Assembly (NCBI GenBank): GCA_018466975.1
Contig: CM031563.1
Coordinates: forward strand, 1,860,001 to 1,924,000
Source of the DNA: Sparassis latifolia
Taxonomy: Eukaryota > Basidiomycota > Agaricomycetes > Polyporales > Sparassidaceae
Direction: 5' to 3'
DNA: 64,000 nt
Numbering within the stretch: position 1 is the stretch's first letter; each line of letters opens with the position of its first letter. The position numbers and the translations under genes were made by a program. Shown in pieces: positions 22,298 to 34,800 of this stretch. The notes under the pieces were generated by a model, which was given only the letters and a program-made list of their open reading frames with translations, had not been told where the DNA came from and made no database searches.

Positions 22298-25200
22298 ATG
22301 GACACTGGACAGATTTCGTCTGACGTCCGATTTGCAGTGACCGCGCCGTTCAACTTTGCAAAAGAAGAAGAGAAGGTGCTAGAATACTGGAAAGAAATAG
22401 ATGCGTTCCAGACGAGTTTGAAGCTCTCGGAGGGCAGACCAGAGTTCTCCTTCTACGACGGTCCGCCGTTCGCGACCGGCTTGCCGCACTATGGTCATCT
22501 GCTTGCTGGAACGATCAAGGTGCGTATCTATGCTACATCTGTTTTGATTTTGGAAGAACACACACCTGTTTTACTGACTGCGATGGGGCACTCGACAGGA
22601 TATAGTGACTCGGCACGCGCACGCGAGCGGGTTCCACGTCTCACGACGATTCGGCTGGGACACGCACGGACTGCCCGTGGAGCACGAGATTGACAAGAAA
22701 CTTGGGATCACAGGGCGGGACGATGTCATGAAGATGGGCATCGCAGCATACAACGCGGAGTGTCGCGCGATCGTCATGCGGTACGCGTCTGAATGGCGGC
22801 GCACGGTCGAGCGCATGGGCCGGTGGATTGACTTCGACAACGACTACAAGACGCTGAACGTCACTTTTATGGAGAGCGTGTGGTGGGCCTTCTCCGAGCT
22901 CTTCAAGAAGGGCATGGTGTACAGAGGATTGAGGGTCATGCCGTATTCCACAGGCTGTCTGACTCCGCTGTCAAATTTTGAGGCTGGTCTGAATTACAAA
23001 GATGTCAGTGACCCCGCTGGTATGTATCTTTCTTCAGCCTAGTTGTTGTACACTTCTGATGACCCGCAGTTACCGTGGCCTTCCCTCTGGTCGATGATCG
23101 AAAAACATCGCTACTGGCATGGACGACCACACCATGGACGCTACCCTCGAATCTTGCCCTTTGCGTGCACCCCGACTACACCTACATCAAGATCCACGAT
23201 CAGGCACGCGACGAGAACTTCATCTTGCACGAAGGTCTCCTTAGGACTCTGTACAAAGACCCTAAGAAGGCAAAGTTCAAAAAACTGGGCACATTCAAGG
23301 GTTCCGACATGAAGGGTTGGCGATATGTGCCTTTATTTGAGTACTTCACTGAGCAGGTTGGTTGTGCCGTTGTAGTTATGGCCAATTATCGAATCTAACG
23401 GAGATGTAGTTCGAGGACAAGGCGTTCCGGGTGCTTACCGATACTTACGTTACGGACGCCGATGGTACAGGTATTGTTCACCAGGCACCTGCGTTTGGTG
23501 AAGAAGATCACCGCATTGCCCTCGCGAATGGTGTCTTACGGCCAGATGAGATGCCACCATGTCCGATCGACGATGAAGGGCGATTTACGAAGGAGGTGCC
23601 AGACTTTGCCGGCCAGCACGTCAAGGTATAATTCGTTGTGCCGGAGGGGTGGATTCTACTGATCGTGCGAGCGTGCGCTAGGTCGCGGACAAGGATATTC
23701 AGAAGGTGCTCAAGGCCAAGGGCCGCTTGATCGTGCAGTCAACTATCCAGCACTCGTACCCGTACTGTTGGAGGTGTGTGTACAGTCAGATTGAACCGCG
23801 CGCATGTTCAACTATTCCAGATCGGGAACTCCCCTGTTGTACCGCGCCATCCCGGCATGGTTCGTCAAAGTCTCTCCTATCGTAGACCAATTAGTGGACA
23901 ACAACAGCCAGACGCGGTGGTCAGTCCATCTATCGCATCTGCCTATCGGATCTCATGTACTCAGGACCTGTGCATTAGGGTACCGCAAAATGTTGGAGAT
24001 GGTAGGTTCGCGAACTGGTTGGTCAACGCGCGTGACTGGAATATTTCTCGGAATCGATATTGGGGAACGCCTATGCCACTTTGGGCGAGCGACGACTTAG
24101 AGGAGATTGTGTGCGTTGGCTCAGTGGCGGAGCTGGAGAAGTTGTCTGGTGTAAATGGCATCACAGATCTGCACAGAGACAAGATCGACCACATCACCAT
24201 CCCTTCAAAACAGGGAAAGGGCCAGCTGAAACGAATTGAAGAGGTTTTCGACTGTTGGTTCGAGTCAGGCAGGTGCGTTTCATCCTTGATGTACGGTCTC
24301 AGAGGAGTTGACCGTGCCTTATTGTAAACTAGTATGCCGTATGCTCAAAATCACTATCCTTTCGAGAATAAGGAGCTGTTCGAGAAGACTTTCCCTGCTG
24401 ACTTCGTGTCTGAAGGTATCGACCAGACACGTGGATGGTTTTATACGCTTCTAGTCCTCTCTACGCACCTCTTTGGCAAGGCACCATGGAAGAATCTCAT
24501 TGTCTATGGTCTTGTACTCGCAGCGTGTGTACCTGGACGATTTCCGGGCTCAACCTCCTACTGACCACCCACGCAGAGATGGTAAGAAGATGAGCAAAAG
24601 TCTGAAAAACTACCCGGATCCCAATGATATCATCAACCTGTATGGCGCCGATGCTACAAGGTAACGACCCTTTTATGATTCAATGCAAGCATCTGAACGT
24701 ACACATCTAGAATGTTCCTCGTGAATTCGCCCATCGTGCGAGGTGACAACCTCCGCTTCCGCGAAGAGGGTGTTCGCGAGGTTGTCTCGCGCGTTTTGCT
24801 TCCCTGGCTAAATGCGACACGGTTTTTCCTCGGGCAGGTAGCGCTGCTTAAGAAAGCAAGGGGGCATGAGTTCAAGTACAGCCCACATGCAGCTGTGTCT
24901 GCGAACGTGATGGACCGATGGATCCTTGCCCGCTGCCAGTCGCTTATCAAGCTTGTGCGCGAGGAAATGGCAGCGTACCGTTTGTACACGATCATCCCTC
25001 GCCTGCTTGACCTCGTCGACGAGCTCACTAATTGGTACATCCGTTTCAACCGCCGGCGTCTGAAGGGGGAGGATGGCTTAGAAGACACTGTCGCTGCACT
25101 AAATACCTTATTCGAGACACTGTTCACATTGTGCAGGACGATGGTAAGTTACCATTCATCTACCAATCTACCAAGTTGCGCACGCTGATGTTCCCCGTGG

Positions 25201-26187
25201 ACAGTCATCGTACACACCGTTCTTGACGGAAAACATCTACCAATCGCTGCGACAGTTTATCGCCGAAGATCCTTCAGCCGGCGATGCACGATCCATCCAC
25301 TTCTTGTCCTTCCCAGAAGTGAAACATGAGTACTTCGATGCAGATATCGAGCGACAGGTCAAGCGCATGCAGACTGTGATCGAGCTCACGCGGAATATTC
25401 GCGAGCGACACAACATCTCTCTGAAGGTGAGTTTCGCTTCCCTCAATGAGACATTCCTAAAGCGTGACAATTGTTCCAGACGCCATTGCGCGAGCTTCTG
25501 GTCTTCCATGCGGATCAACAGTGGCTGGAAGATGCGAAGGGGCTGCAGCGGTACATCCAATCGGAACTTAACGTGCGCGACATTATTTTTACCTCGGACG
25601 AGGCCCTCGCCGGGGTGCGCTACCGCGCCGTTGCCGACTGGCCCGTACTCGGGCGCAAGCTGCGGAAAGATCTCGCTCGCGTGAAGAATGCACTCCCGTC
25701 CGTGCCGAGTGATGCTGTGCGCGCATATGTGCAGACTGGGAAGCTGACGGTAGATGGCATCGAGCTGGTTACGGGTGACCTGACGGTGCAGAGATACATC
25801 GAGCTCCCAGAGCAAGTGGCAGGCCAAAGCGGCGTCGCCCAGCACGCGACGCACACAGACAACGACGTCGTCGTGCGCCTTGACATTGAAGTGCATGCGG
25901 AGCTGCAGAGCGAATGGCTCGCCCGGGAACTCATGAACCGCATCCAGAAGCTGCGGAAACGCGCGGGGCTGCAAGCGACGGACGACGTAGATGTATTCTA
26001 TGAGATTGAGGAGGGTGCAGGAGCGGATCTGCTTGAGGCGCTCCGGAGTCATGCGAAAGTCATCCAGAAGACGGTGAGGAGCGTGCCGGTGGAAGTGAAG
26101 CGGAGAAAAGGTCCGCAAAAGGTGCTCATTGAGGAGGAGCAGGAGGTGGCAGATGTGAAGTTCATGCTGTCGTTGGCGTGGCCGTAG
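22298..26187 (+). CDS. ILS1: Cytosolic isoleucyl-tRNA synthetase (1089 aa, 12 exons)
   Basis: Exons are 22298-22519, 22599-23019, 23070-23356, 23410-23625, 23682-23773, 23821-23919, 23979-24272, 24333-24524, 24577-24660, 24711-25143, 25205-25426 and 25480-26187. They total 1090 codons including TAG. The enzyme charges tRNA-Ile with isoleucine using ATP. The class I signature HYGH is at residues 64-67 (just before intron 1) and KMSKS at 612-616. The editing (CP1) domain lies between, with [11 protein letters not shown] near 220-230. The anticodon-binding and C-terminal domains follow. Length matches eukaryotic cytosolic IleRS. No mitochondrial presequence is seen. All introns are GT-AG. The ATG at 22298 is chosen because its frame runs directly into [14 protein letters not shown], the usual start of the conserved part. 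Confidence 0.97.
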
Positions 26188-26289
26188 AGGGCAGTGACGA
26201 GGATGGAGCGAATGAAAGATTGTAATACAGTAGTGTTCACATAGAAATACAGTGTGGCTTTCGGGTTGTAGTTCTTGAAGTTGCGAAGG

Positions 26290-27092
26290 TCACTTCTTGG
26301 AAGAGCCGAAACCGCTGAAGCCCATCATCTGCATCATGTCGTTCTCTCCTTGCGGTTCAACAGCCGCGGTCTCTTTCGCAAGCTCTACCCGTACTCGTTC
26401 CCGCAGGGCCTTCTTCGCTGCCTTTTTCTCCGCGCGCAATGCAGCCTCCCGATCGCGCACTTCTGCTAGGCGCTGTTCGAAGTCGAAGGACTTTGCGGTA
26501 GAGGCTTCACGGGTCTTATCCCTTAGGTAGGCAATGCGTGCACGAACCTGCTCTACAGTCGAGCGCTCAATGCGAGTGGTTTGACCGAGGGCACGTAGAT
26601 CTGTGAAGCAAGGATTAAGCTCACGGGATAGAGAAGTATGGGGTATCCATCAGACGTACGTGCACGACCGTTGATGTGATCTAGGTACCCTACACTGTCT
26701 TTATATGTGCGATTACATGTTTCACAATAAAATCCCGGTACGCCTGGCCCGCGTGTGCCCTGATTTTGCACGACGATGGTCTTACCGAGGTTCTTCTCCA
26801 GTTCCAAGTCACCTTCGCGCCGTTTCATGAGCTCCGTGGGTTTAGGGAGGTCATCCCGACGGCCTTTCCTAGGCTTCTTCCCTGAGTTGAAGTACCCAGC
26901 GTAAGCCCCGCTGCTACTTTGTTTGAGATGAGACGTACCTTGTTTCAGCCGCTCCTCGTTCTCCTGCATGCGCTCTTTCTCCTCCTGGTCGTGCTGCCGC
27001 GCCTTCTCCGCGTATTCTTCCTTGTCCCATTTCTTGCGGAAGTCTGTGTCGGATGCTCGCGCACCATATGCGCCGCCTCCTTTGCCAGACAT
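26290..27092 (-). CDS. SNU23: U4/U6.U5 snRNP zinc-finger splicing factor, Snu23/ZMAT2 family (228 aa, 3 exons)
   Basis: Exons on the minus strand are 26939-27092, 26660-26881 and 26290-26600, joining to 228 codons plus TGA. The protein starts with the charged N-terminal motif TDFRKKWDKEEY typical of ZMAT2/Snu23. The U1-type C2H2 zinc finger FYCETCNRTYKDSVGYLDH has Cys104, Cys107, His120 and His126; the last His codon is completed across intron 2. A Lys/Arg/Glu-rich helical tail ends in GFSGFGSSKK. Family members belong to the tri-snRNP and are released during spliceosome activation in the nucleus. It is convergent with IleRS, with only 102 bp between the stop codons. A transposon begins 70 bp upstream of the ATG, so promoter and 5' UTR are affected or lie inside the element. 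Confidence 0.93.
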
Positions 27093-27162
27093 GATGACGA
27101 GCCACAGAGTGGTTGCGGAGTTTGAATATGGTGGCGGGCCGAGAGCATCTACGCGCTGGCCT

Positions 27163-28618
27163 AGGACCCCTGACTATAGGTGGAGAGGCCTGATGACTTA
27201 TCCGGACGAAATTTGGGATTTTTGAGGCCTTAGGCCTGATCTCATCCGGACGTCGGAGGGCCATAAAGGCCTCCGGAGGTGATCTCATGTCCGGATAATA
27301 TGCCGCCATTCTGTGGGAGGCCTGATCCCACTTCGGACGTACGGGGGGCACATATACCGGCCTTTGGGAGATCGGCCAGTCCTGTGGCTGCCAGTATATA
27401 AGTCAGCTCAATTCCGCATTCAAGTCCGCCTCCGAAATTCCTTGATTTGGTGGTTTGCACTTCGGGTGAGGCTAGGTGACGTATAGTCTCCGTTGCTGAC
27501 TATATATGGCTATGGATGACAGTCGATCCATATCTAGTATATAGTCTGCATCAAGTCGCGTCGATTTACAGGCCTCCCCTCTTACGCCCAAAAAGGAAAT
27601 AACAACTGCAGCTGTGCACGCGAGTTTAGAAGCTGGAAGGACAACGACAGCCCGGATGGCTGATATTCAACCTAAGAGCTCAAGATATATCCTTCAGAAT
27701 CCTTGCCTGTTATTTCAGGAATGTTCTCTGGAGGCACTGATAAAGAGAAGGGTGCAGATGACCATTTCACTACAAGACTGTGCAGTATGGCCTGTTCCCT
27801 GCCTTCCTTGGTACAAACTGTACTAGAAATATGTTTTGTAGCAACTCAGGTCCTAAAAACACAGCATCATTAGCCTAGCTACCCGTTTTTCCCTGCAGAA
27901 AGAGGAGAAATGCATTGGACATCGCGACGCGTATACACAGAATCACGGTTGCACGTGATGCGGAAACTTCCGTAAGATGGGAGACCGCCAAAAATATGCT
28001 AGTTGACCAAGACTAGGTGACGTACTTCTTCACACAGATTGTGCAGGTATCAAATGTATCTACAACGGCATCTCTCCGCTCTACAGACGTTCAGTTTTGC
28101 ACATCTCTCCGCTGACTACTTTCTGCGCCAGCTCCCTGGTTGCCAGACCCTCAGCACAGACAGTCGTACACTAGAACTCGAGCAGTCAGCATTCGAGGTT
28201 TTCACACAGCTACAGGGAGCAACTGCGCAAATTGTGGCGGCCATGAAGCAACTCACAGCAGAGCATAGGAAAGGGGATGCGTGTGATGCTGAGTCCGCAG
28301 AATAGTAATAGATTTCTATGTGTCACCGTTGTAAACTGTGGGTAGCTACAATAGACTACAAACTTCCAGGAGAGGCCCTGTAGGCCTGATCCTGCCACCC
28401 GGTCAGTTGGGCGGCGCCCGGGAGGCCTGATCCTGCAGTCCGGACAAATGTGAGTATCTGGGAGGCCTGATCCCAGGTCCGGACATTGGGCGAAAAATCG
28501 GCCAAAGGTCTGGTCTTATCCGGATATTTGGGGCCAAAATTTGCAAATTTTCTTCGGATGTTGGGGCCCAATTTTCGGAAATTTGGATCAGGCCTCTCCA
28601 CCTATAGTCAGGGGTCCT
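27163..28618. mobile_element. 1456-bp non-autonomous DNA transposon, 8-bp target duplication, hAT-like
   Basis: The left terminus AGGACCCCTGACTATAGGTG and the reverse complement of the right terminus match over 32 bp. The flanks GCTGGCCT at 27155-27162 and 28619-28626 are a perfect 8-bp target duplication. Subterminal regions repeat GAGGCCTGATC and TCCGGAC/TCCGGAT motifs on both sides (about 27190-27340 and 28370-28590), as expected for transposase-binding sites. No transposase is encoded. The interior has two short frames of unknown origin (27614-27826 and 28039-28305, both plus). It shares its terminus style with the 347-bp MITE at 5705-6051. Confidence 0.9.
28039..28305 (+). CDS. Unrecognised 88-aa frame inside the hAT-like element
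   Basis: An open frame of 88 codons, with a helical-looking C-terminal half (LELEQSAFEVFTQLQGATAQ). No domain is recognised. It may be cargo captured by the element, or chance. Confidence as a real gene is low. Confidence 0.2.
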   Translation: MCRYQMYLQRHLSALQTFSFAHLSADYFLRQLPGCQTLSTDSRTLELEQSAFEVFTQLQGATAQIVAAMKQLTAEHRKGDACDAESAE

Positions 28619-28865
28619 GCTGGCCTCTGAGCATAGATCTGGGGTAAAACACACCCTTAACCTCATCCACTAGGCAAGACCTCATTCTTACTCGACTATG
28701 GCCGATGTAGACAGTGCCCGCCATGCGCCACCTTCTGCGCGGATATCATCCGTCCGCGCCACATCACATCCGGCGACGTAACGCGGATGTGTCCTTTTCT
28801 CTGACTTATAACCTCGGTCCTGCTCCTATCCCATCCACATTCGCGTCCCACATTCAACAAACACT

Positions 28866-31800
28866 ATGATCTCTTCGTCAGCGCCGCCGTCTGTGTCTGA
28901 ACGACCTCCTGGATACACCAGCAGTCGGGTTCATACTAACTGTCCAAGCTGCACCTGTCCTACACCACCTCCTGTGTATAGCAGTTCAGAGGATGCTGAC
29001 CATGAGTGGGTTTCCACAGCATACAAGTATGACCTGCAACCTCCAGTCCTGAACGTAGCTGATCCTTTTGATGGCAGGCAAATTCGTATTCGCTTTCTTG
29101 ACTACGTATTCGCCTCAGATCACCAATGTACGGAACTAAACTTTCCTCTCGATGGAGATGGGTTTCTGGACTATGAGGTTCTTGCCCAGACCTTGGGGGT
29201 CAAAGAAGTCATGGTATGCTACAAACCCTCTCATAATTGGGACACTGCGCTGAGTATGGCTTAGCGGCAGGAGCCACGTCTTAAGGAAGTTATTGCAAGC
29301 CCCCTTCAAGAAGCGGCAGCTGGCATCAGAATAGCAATCCAGGAATATGGTTACCTGCAAGTAGTAGGTATGTATCATCATCTTAAATCATACCAGAGAA
29401 TTACTGAGCATGACTGGTGCGGGTGGAATTGAAAGCCTGTCTGGTATTGGCCAGACAGGAAACACTGTGACGGCGTGATCTCCCGCAGACCAGACTGTAG
29501 ATGTGGGTGTATTGGACGAGAGCAGAGATATCGTCGGTACGAAATGTGTATGTGTGAGTATGTAAGGTTGCGGAGGTAATGTAGGTTCAGAACCAAAGGA
29601 TCGAGGCGACGCCGCGGGAGCAAAGTTGCCCACATGACAACATGTACAAATAGATGATATAAGCAGCATGCTTACACTCTTCTGGCCTGTAAAGCAGAGG
29701 TGGGGGACGGTGGTGAAATGCGTGAGTATTGTAATGGGCTGTTAGAGGATAAAGAAAAGAAATTCCAACACAACATCAATGGGCGCTGAACAATGGGTGC
29801 ATTAAAAACCCAGTGGGAAAAGCTACCGAGCAGTTGGCCCACCCCCATCCGAGTCTAACCACTTGTCCAGTGCGGCGCAGTCTTCAAGGGCAGATCGCGC
29901 GAGCCAGCGATCATGTTCCGGTCCGTAACCTGTCCACCGAACGAGGTATTGCCCTTGCCACGGCAACGAGAATCGATGATAGAGTCGATGAAGTATTCCT
30001 CGAGGCCATCGGGGGTGACAATTGGACCAGGTTGGTCGAGTTCTTGTGAAGGAAAGAGGGTGGGATTGTTCGGCACGTGTCGCTTTAGTTCGGAGGCGTG
30101 GAACATGGGGAAAACATTGGGAAGATTTGGAAGGTTCAAGGTATAGGTGGACATTTCTGGATGAGTATCAATCACATTGTAAGGACCATCCCAACGAGGG
30201 AAGAACTTAGTGGCACGTTTCTCTTCCTTCCTTTTGAATTCATTTCGTCGGTGCAAAGTTTGCATCATGACGTGATCACCGACGGTGAAAACATCGTCTT
30301 TGCCGCGTGAGTGATTCGCGTATTCAGCTTGCTGTACTTTAGCCTGAAACAGATTATCTTTAGCTTTGTTAATATCGAGAGTGATGCGGTCAATAAGGTT
30401 CTTAGCATCCAGCTCCGCGCCAGGCGATGAGCGGGATGAGTTAGGTACGATGGGTGGAATGAGACGCGGGGCACGACCGAAGCAGATTTGAAAGTTGGAG
30501 AAACTCGTGGAGGAATTGACAGAATTTATAATGTCAAAATGAATGCGGGGTAGCGCGCGGACCCAGCCTTTTTGATTACGACGGATGTGGTAGCGGATTG
30601 CTTGGTTGATGGTCTTGTTCGAGTGCTCACTAATGCCATCCATCTCTGGGTGGTAGGCAGTTGACAGCTTGAGACAGACACCAGTGAGTGTGTGGAGTGC
30701 CTTCCAAAAGCACGAGATGAACAGCTTGTCTCTGTCAGAGACGATGTCACTGGGTAGTCCATTTTCGCAGAACCAGTGGTCGAAAAACAACACTGCAAGT
30801 TGTTCCGCAGTGATGTGCGTGGTGGTCGGTATGATTCGAACATCGGAATGTAAGCAGTCAGTGATGGACAAAATGCAATCGAAACCGTCATTTAGAGGTA
30901 AAGGTCCAATGGAATCGAGAGCGATACTATTGCCTTGAGTGTCAGGCACTGGTAAAGGGTGCAGCAGACCCGCGGGTTTTGTTGTGCGTGATTTGTTCCT
31001 CTGGCATTCGGCGCAGGAGGTTATATATGATTGCTCGAGATCTCTGCGCATGTTGGGCCAGTAATAGGCATCGCGGAGGGTGGTGTAGCATTTGTCTGCG
31101 CTGAAATGGCCTGCGCAGTCATGTGCAAGTCAAAACAGTTGCTCACGGAGGTCGTCAATGTGTGGAATGAGAAGACAATCGCCTATATACCAAAGGCCGT
31201 TGGCGTTCATCACGCCGAGAGTCGATGGTGCATTGGAAATGACCTTCTTGCAAAATTCATCTGTGAGGTATTCGCGGCGGATGAACTCTAGGACGGATGA
31301 GTCGGTCATGATGGACAGCACGGCATTCACTGCGGATGTCGTTGGTGTGTTCCACAGCATGTGCGGTGGTAGTGGCTCAACTGGCATTTCGTCGGGGAAG
31401 GTGCAAGGCGGGAGACATGATAGTGCATCGGCGACAGTGTTATCCTCACCTTTGATGTACACGATGGTCAAGTCGTATTGGGCCATGAATTCTTGCCATC
31501 GAAGTTGTCAATGCGAGAGATCATGTTGTGCATCAAAATTTTCGAGAGTACGATGGTCAGTATATACTTGCATGGGCATGCCGATAAGGTCAGCCCGCCA
31601 CTTCTTTAAGGCGCAGATGACAGCGAGGAGTTCCTTCTCGTGGATGGGGTAGTTCTTCTTAGCGCTGTTAAGTTGCATAAAATCGAATGCGATGGGGCAC
31701 GCGGATTCCCATGTGGTTCCCCAACTGAGAGTAGCACCAGTTCTCCAATCAGACACGTCACAGGTGATGAAAATGCGATTGTTGCCAGGATTGTCGTGGT

Positions 31801-34800
31801 CTATCACTGTCAAACATTCCCGGCTGACAACAAGAGCTTTGATGGCGTCAAAGGCGGCCTGATGGTCACCGGTCCACTGTAGGAATGCTTGATTGGACTC
31901 CTTCGTGGTCAATGGCGTGAGTACTGAGGTGTAGTCCGCGAGATGTGGCAGGAAGGCAGATATGTAGCGGACGATCCCCAAGAACGCGTGTACATCCATT
32001 GCGGATTTCGGAACTGGCCACTGCAGGATCTTGTCCACCTTAGATGATTGTGCCTCAATGCCATTGGCCGAAATATGATGGCCTAAGAAATCAATGTGCA
32101 GTACGAAGAATTCACATTTTTTTGGGTTACAGTAGAGGCTTGATGCGTGTAATGCGCCGAGGATGAGTCGGATGTGTTGTTCATGTTGTTGCACGGTATC
32201 TGACCAAATCACAATGTCATCTAGGTAAATATGACAAAACTTCCCGAGATACGGCCGCAGTGCCGATGTCATATGCCATTAGTGTATCGGCGGTGAGTTG
32301 CGTAGACCCATGGGCATTGCAAGCCACTCATACAGCCCAAGAGGCGTGGTCACAGCGGTGAGGTGCACGTCATCCGGATGCACACGGGTCTGAAAAAATG
32401 AGTTCATCATGTCCATTTTACTCCATATCTTTCCTTTAGCACAATTGGCGAGGATATCTTCGACCCTAGGTAAAGGATGCGAGTCCAAAACGGTGTTTGC
32501 GTTAAGCGCACGATAATCGTTGACCCAATGCGGGAGTGCGATAGGGTCGGCTTTGGGTATGAGGAAGGTGGGGGAAGCGTGAGCAGAATTGGATGGACGG
32601 ATGCGTCCCGCGTCCAAATGCTGTTGGATTAGAGTAGACCATGCCTCTTTATACTTGCGAGGCGTGCTGTAATAACGAGTCCGCAATTTTTGGTGTGCAT
32701 CCTTGAGTACAATGGAGCAATACACATCGGTCGGCAGTGCATCAATATGAGGTATGGGTGCAAAAACATCCAAAAACTCATTAGTTATGTCCTTGGCCAA
32801 ATCGCGCAGGCGTTGCGATGCGGCAAGAGTCTCCAAACGTTCTCGTACAGTGGCGATGATGCGATGTTCATCACTGGTCGATTCATGTTCAGCGGTGCAT
32901 GTTGTGTGCTGCACACAGATGGCCTTGAGTTCGTTCAGAACCTGAGAACGGGCGGAGCAAACCTGCGTAAATGACTCATGCAGAGTCGTACGAGGAGGGG
33001 TGGGAAGTTCGGAGATGCGGGCAGGATTGCACAGGTCATATAGCGAGTCTTTATTAACAGCGATACAGGACTCTACATCGACTACAATACGATTATGTGC
33101 TAGGAACGGTAATCCGAGAATGACAGGGCAACACAAACTGGGGACAATGATGGCACGGACAGACTTGGCAGACCAGAAGTTGGAGGGATCATATAAGGAC
33201 AATTTGACCCATTCGAACAATTCGACAACAACGTGCTCACCATTACTTTGCATGGCGAGTTCGACGCGTTCAGGGACAGGCAAACGATGACGATGGAGTG
33301 CAAGCTTGGAGGCATAGTCTTCACGGATCAGGACTGTGTGCGATCCGTGGTCAATCAAGGCATCAAACATTAAAGGGAATGAACCCTCAGGGCCACTGGC
33401 AGAACAGCGCCAAGTCATATGCACGATGCGTAGAGGGGCCAGGTCACCTGTGGTGTCAGGCAAAGGGGAAATCTGCACTGGTGATACAGCGACAGAGGAA
33501 GGGATCGGAGAGGTTGTACTCACCGAGTTCTCTGCGTCGGAGTCATTGTCATCATCGAGGACATTCGACACATTCAGGGGCATGTTCGTGATGGGGAAAG
33601 AGGACATGCCCATGACTGCCGTGACAGGGTGGACCGACGGTCCTGTGCTGTGGCCGTCAATCACGGTCACAGTGGCGACAGGCTTGGCTATGCATCTGCG
33701 AGCGGCATCGGCCATAGCTTGGGTGAGCGTATGGTAGGTCAACTTAATAGGGAATCCAATGGTGCATTCAGCGGCTTTGTGCCCGGCAAAGAAGTTACGA
33801 CACTTGAGACATTCTTCGTTGTCGAAGAGAAGCTTACATTCTCCCTCTGTCAAGCGTGGCGCACGATCTCCACCTACAGCCGCCATGGCCAAAGAGGCGT
33901 AGTTACCGCTGGTGGTATTACCATGACACGAGGGTTCGCTGAGCGGGATTGATGCGACAGTTGTTCTCGTGGTTACGATTCGCAATGCGTTCGAAGTCTT
34001 TCAAATTTTCGCGGATCTCCTCATCAATGCTCTTAACTGCGGAGAGCCATTTCCTGAACTCCGGTATCTTGTTGGCCTTGTCCATAGTGCCAGAGGCACA
34101 CAGAGTAAGATGGTCACTCATACAGTGATGAGATTGTAGTTCCATTGCAAGCTGGAAAGGAGGAGTACGAGCAGAATCAAGTCTGCGTGGGGTCTGAGAT
34201 GCAATGAAGGAGAAGAGTCTATTCCAGAGGTATGAGGTGGGTGGCCCGAAAGCGTAGCTAGGAAAATCTCTGTAGTCGCAATAATCGCTGGAAACGCGTT
34301 GGGGTAAAATTGCACTGCTCTAAGAAGAACGCTGAAACACAGAAACACAAGACTGCCCAGAAAACGCACAAATGCAAGACTGCCCAAAGATGCACTAACT
34401 GGATGGTATGGGAATGTGAATGAGGCTTTTTGCAAGTGTACCTTCCGGGACGGTCAGTTTTACCCCGACCTCTTCCCCTGCCATCATACTTAACTGGTCC
34501 TGACCTTTCCTGCCATTCCGATACTGCCCGCATCTGCTTAACAATCGCCGCTGAATCACTGCCCATCACGCCATATCTTGCAATCCCGTCCCCTCATGCT
34601 CCTACTCATTCTGAGGGATCCTCCATCACCGAACCCACCCGAGCACCTAATAAGGACCCGCCCGTCTTGGAGGCATCTCCCATCCTAAACTCAATCTCCC
34701 ATCCATGGACGCCAGCATCATCCTTCGCAAATACACCCTCGCGGAAGCTCTTTTTCGCATTAAGATCTTTACCGAGCCCTTCGATCCGATCCTGTGGAAA

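Noticed and set aside
25237..26118. 293-codon minus-strand ORF
   Set aside because: It is antisense to the last IleRS exons. The plus strand has clear synthetase homology and in-frame splicing.
29262..29264. Premature TAG in the 300-aa gene
   Set aside because: It falls inside a 51-nt GTATGC...TTAG intron whose removal keeps the frame, so the gene need not be a pseudogene for this reason.
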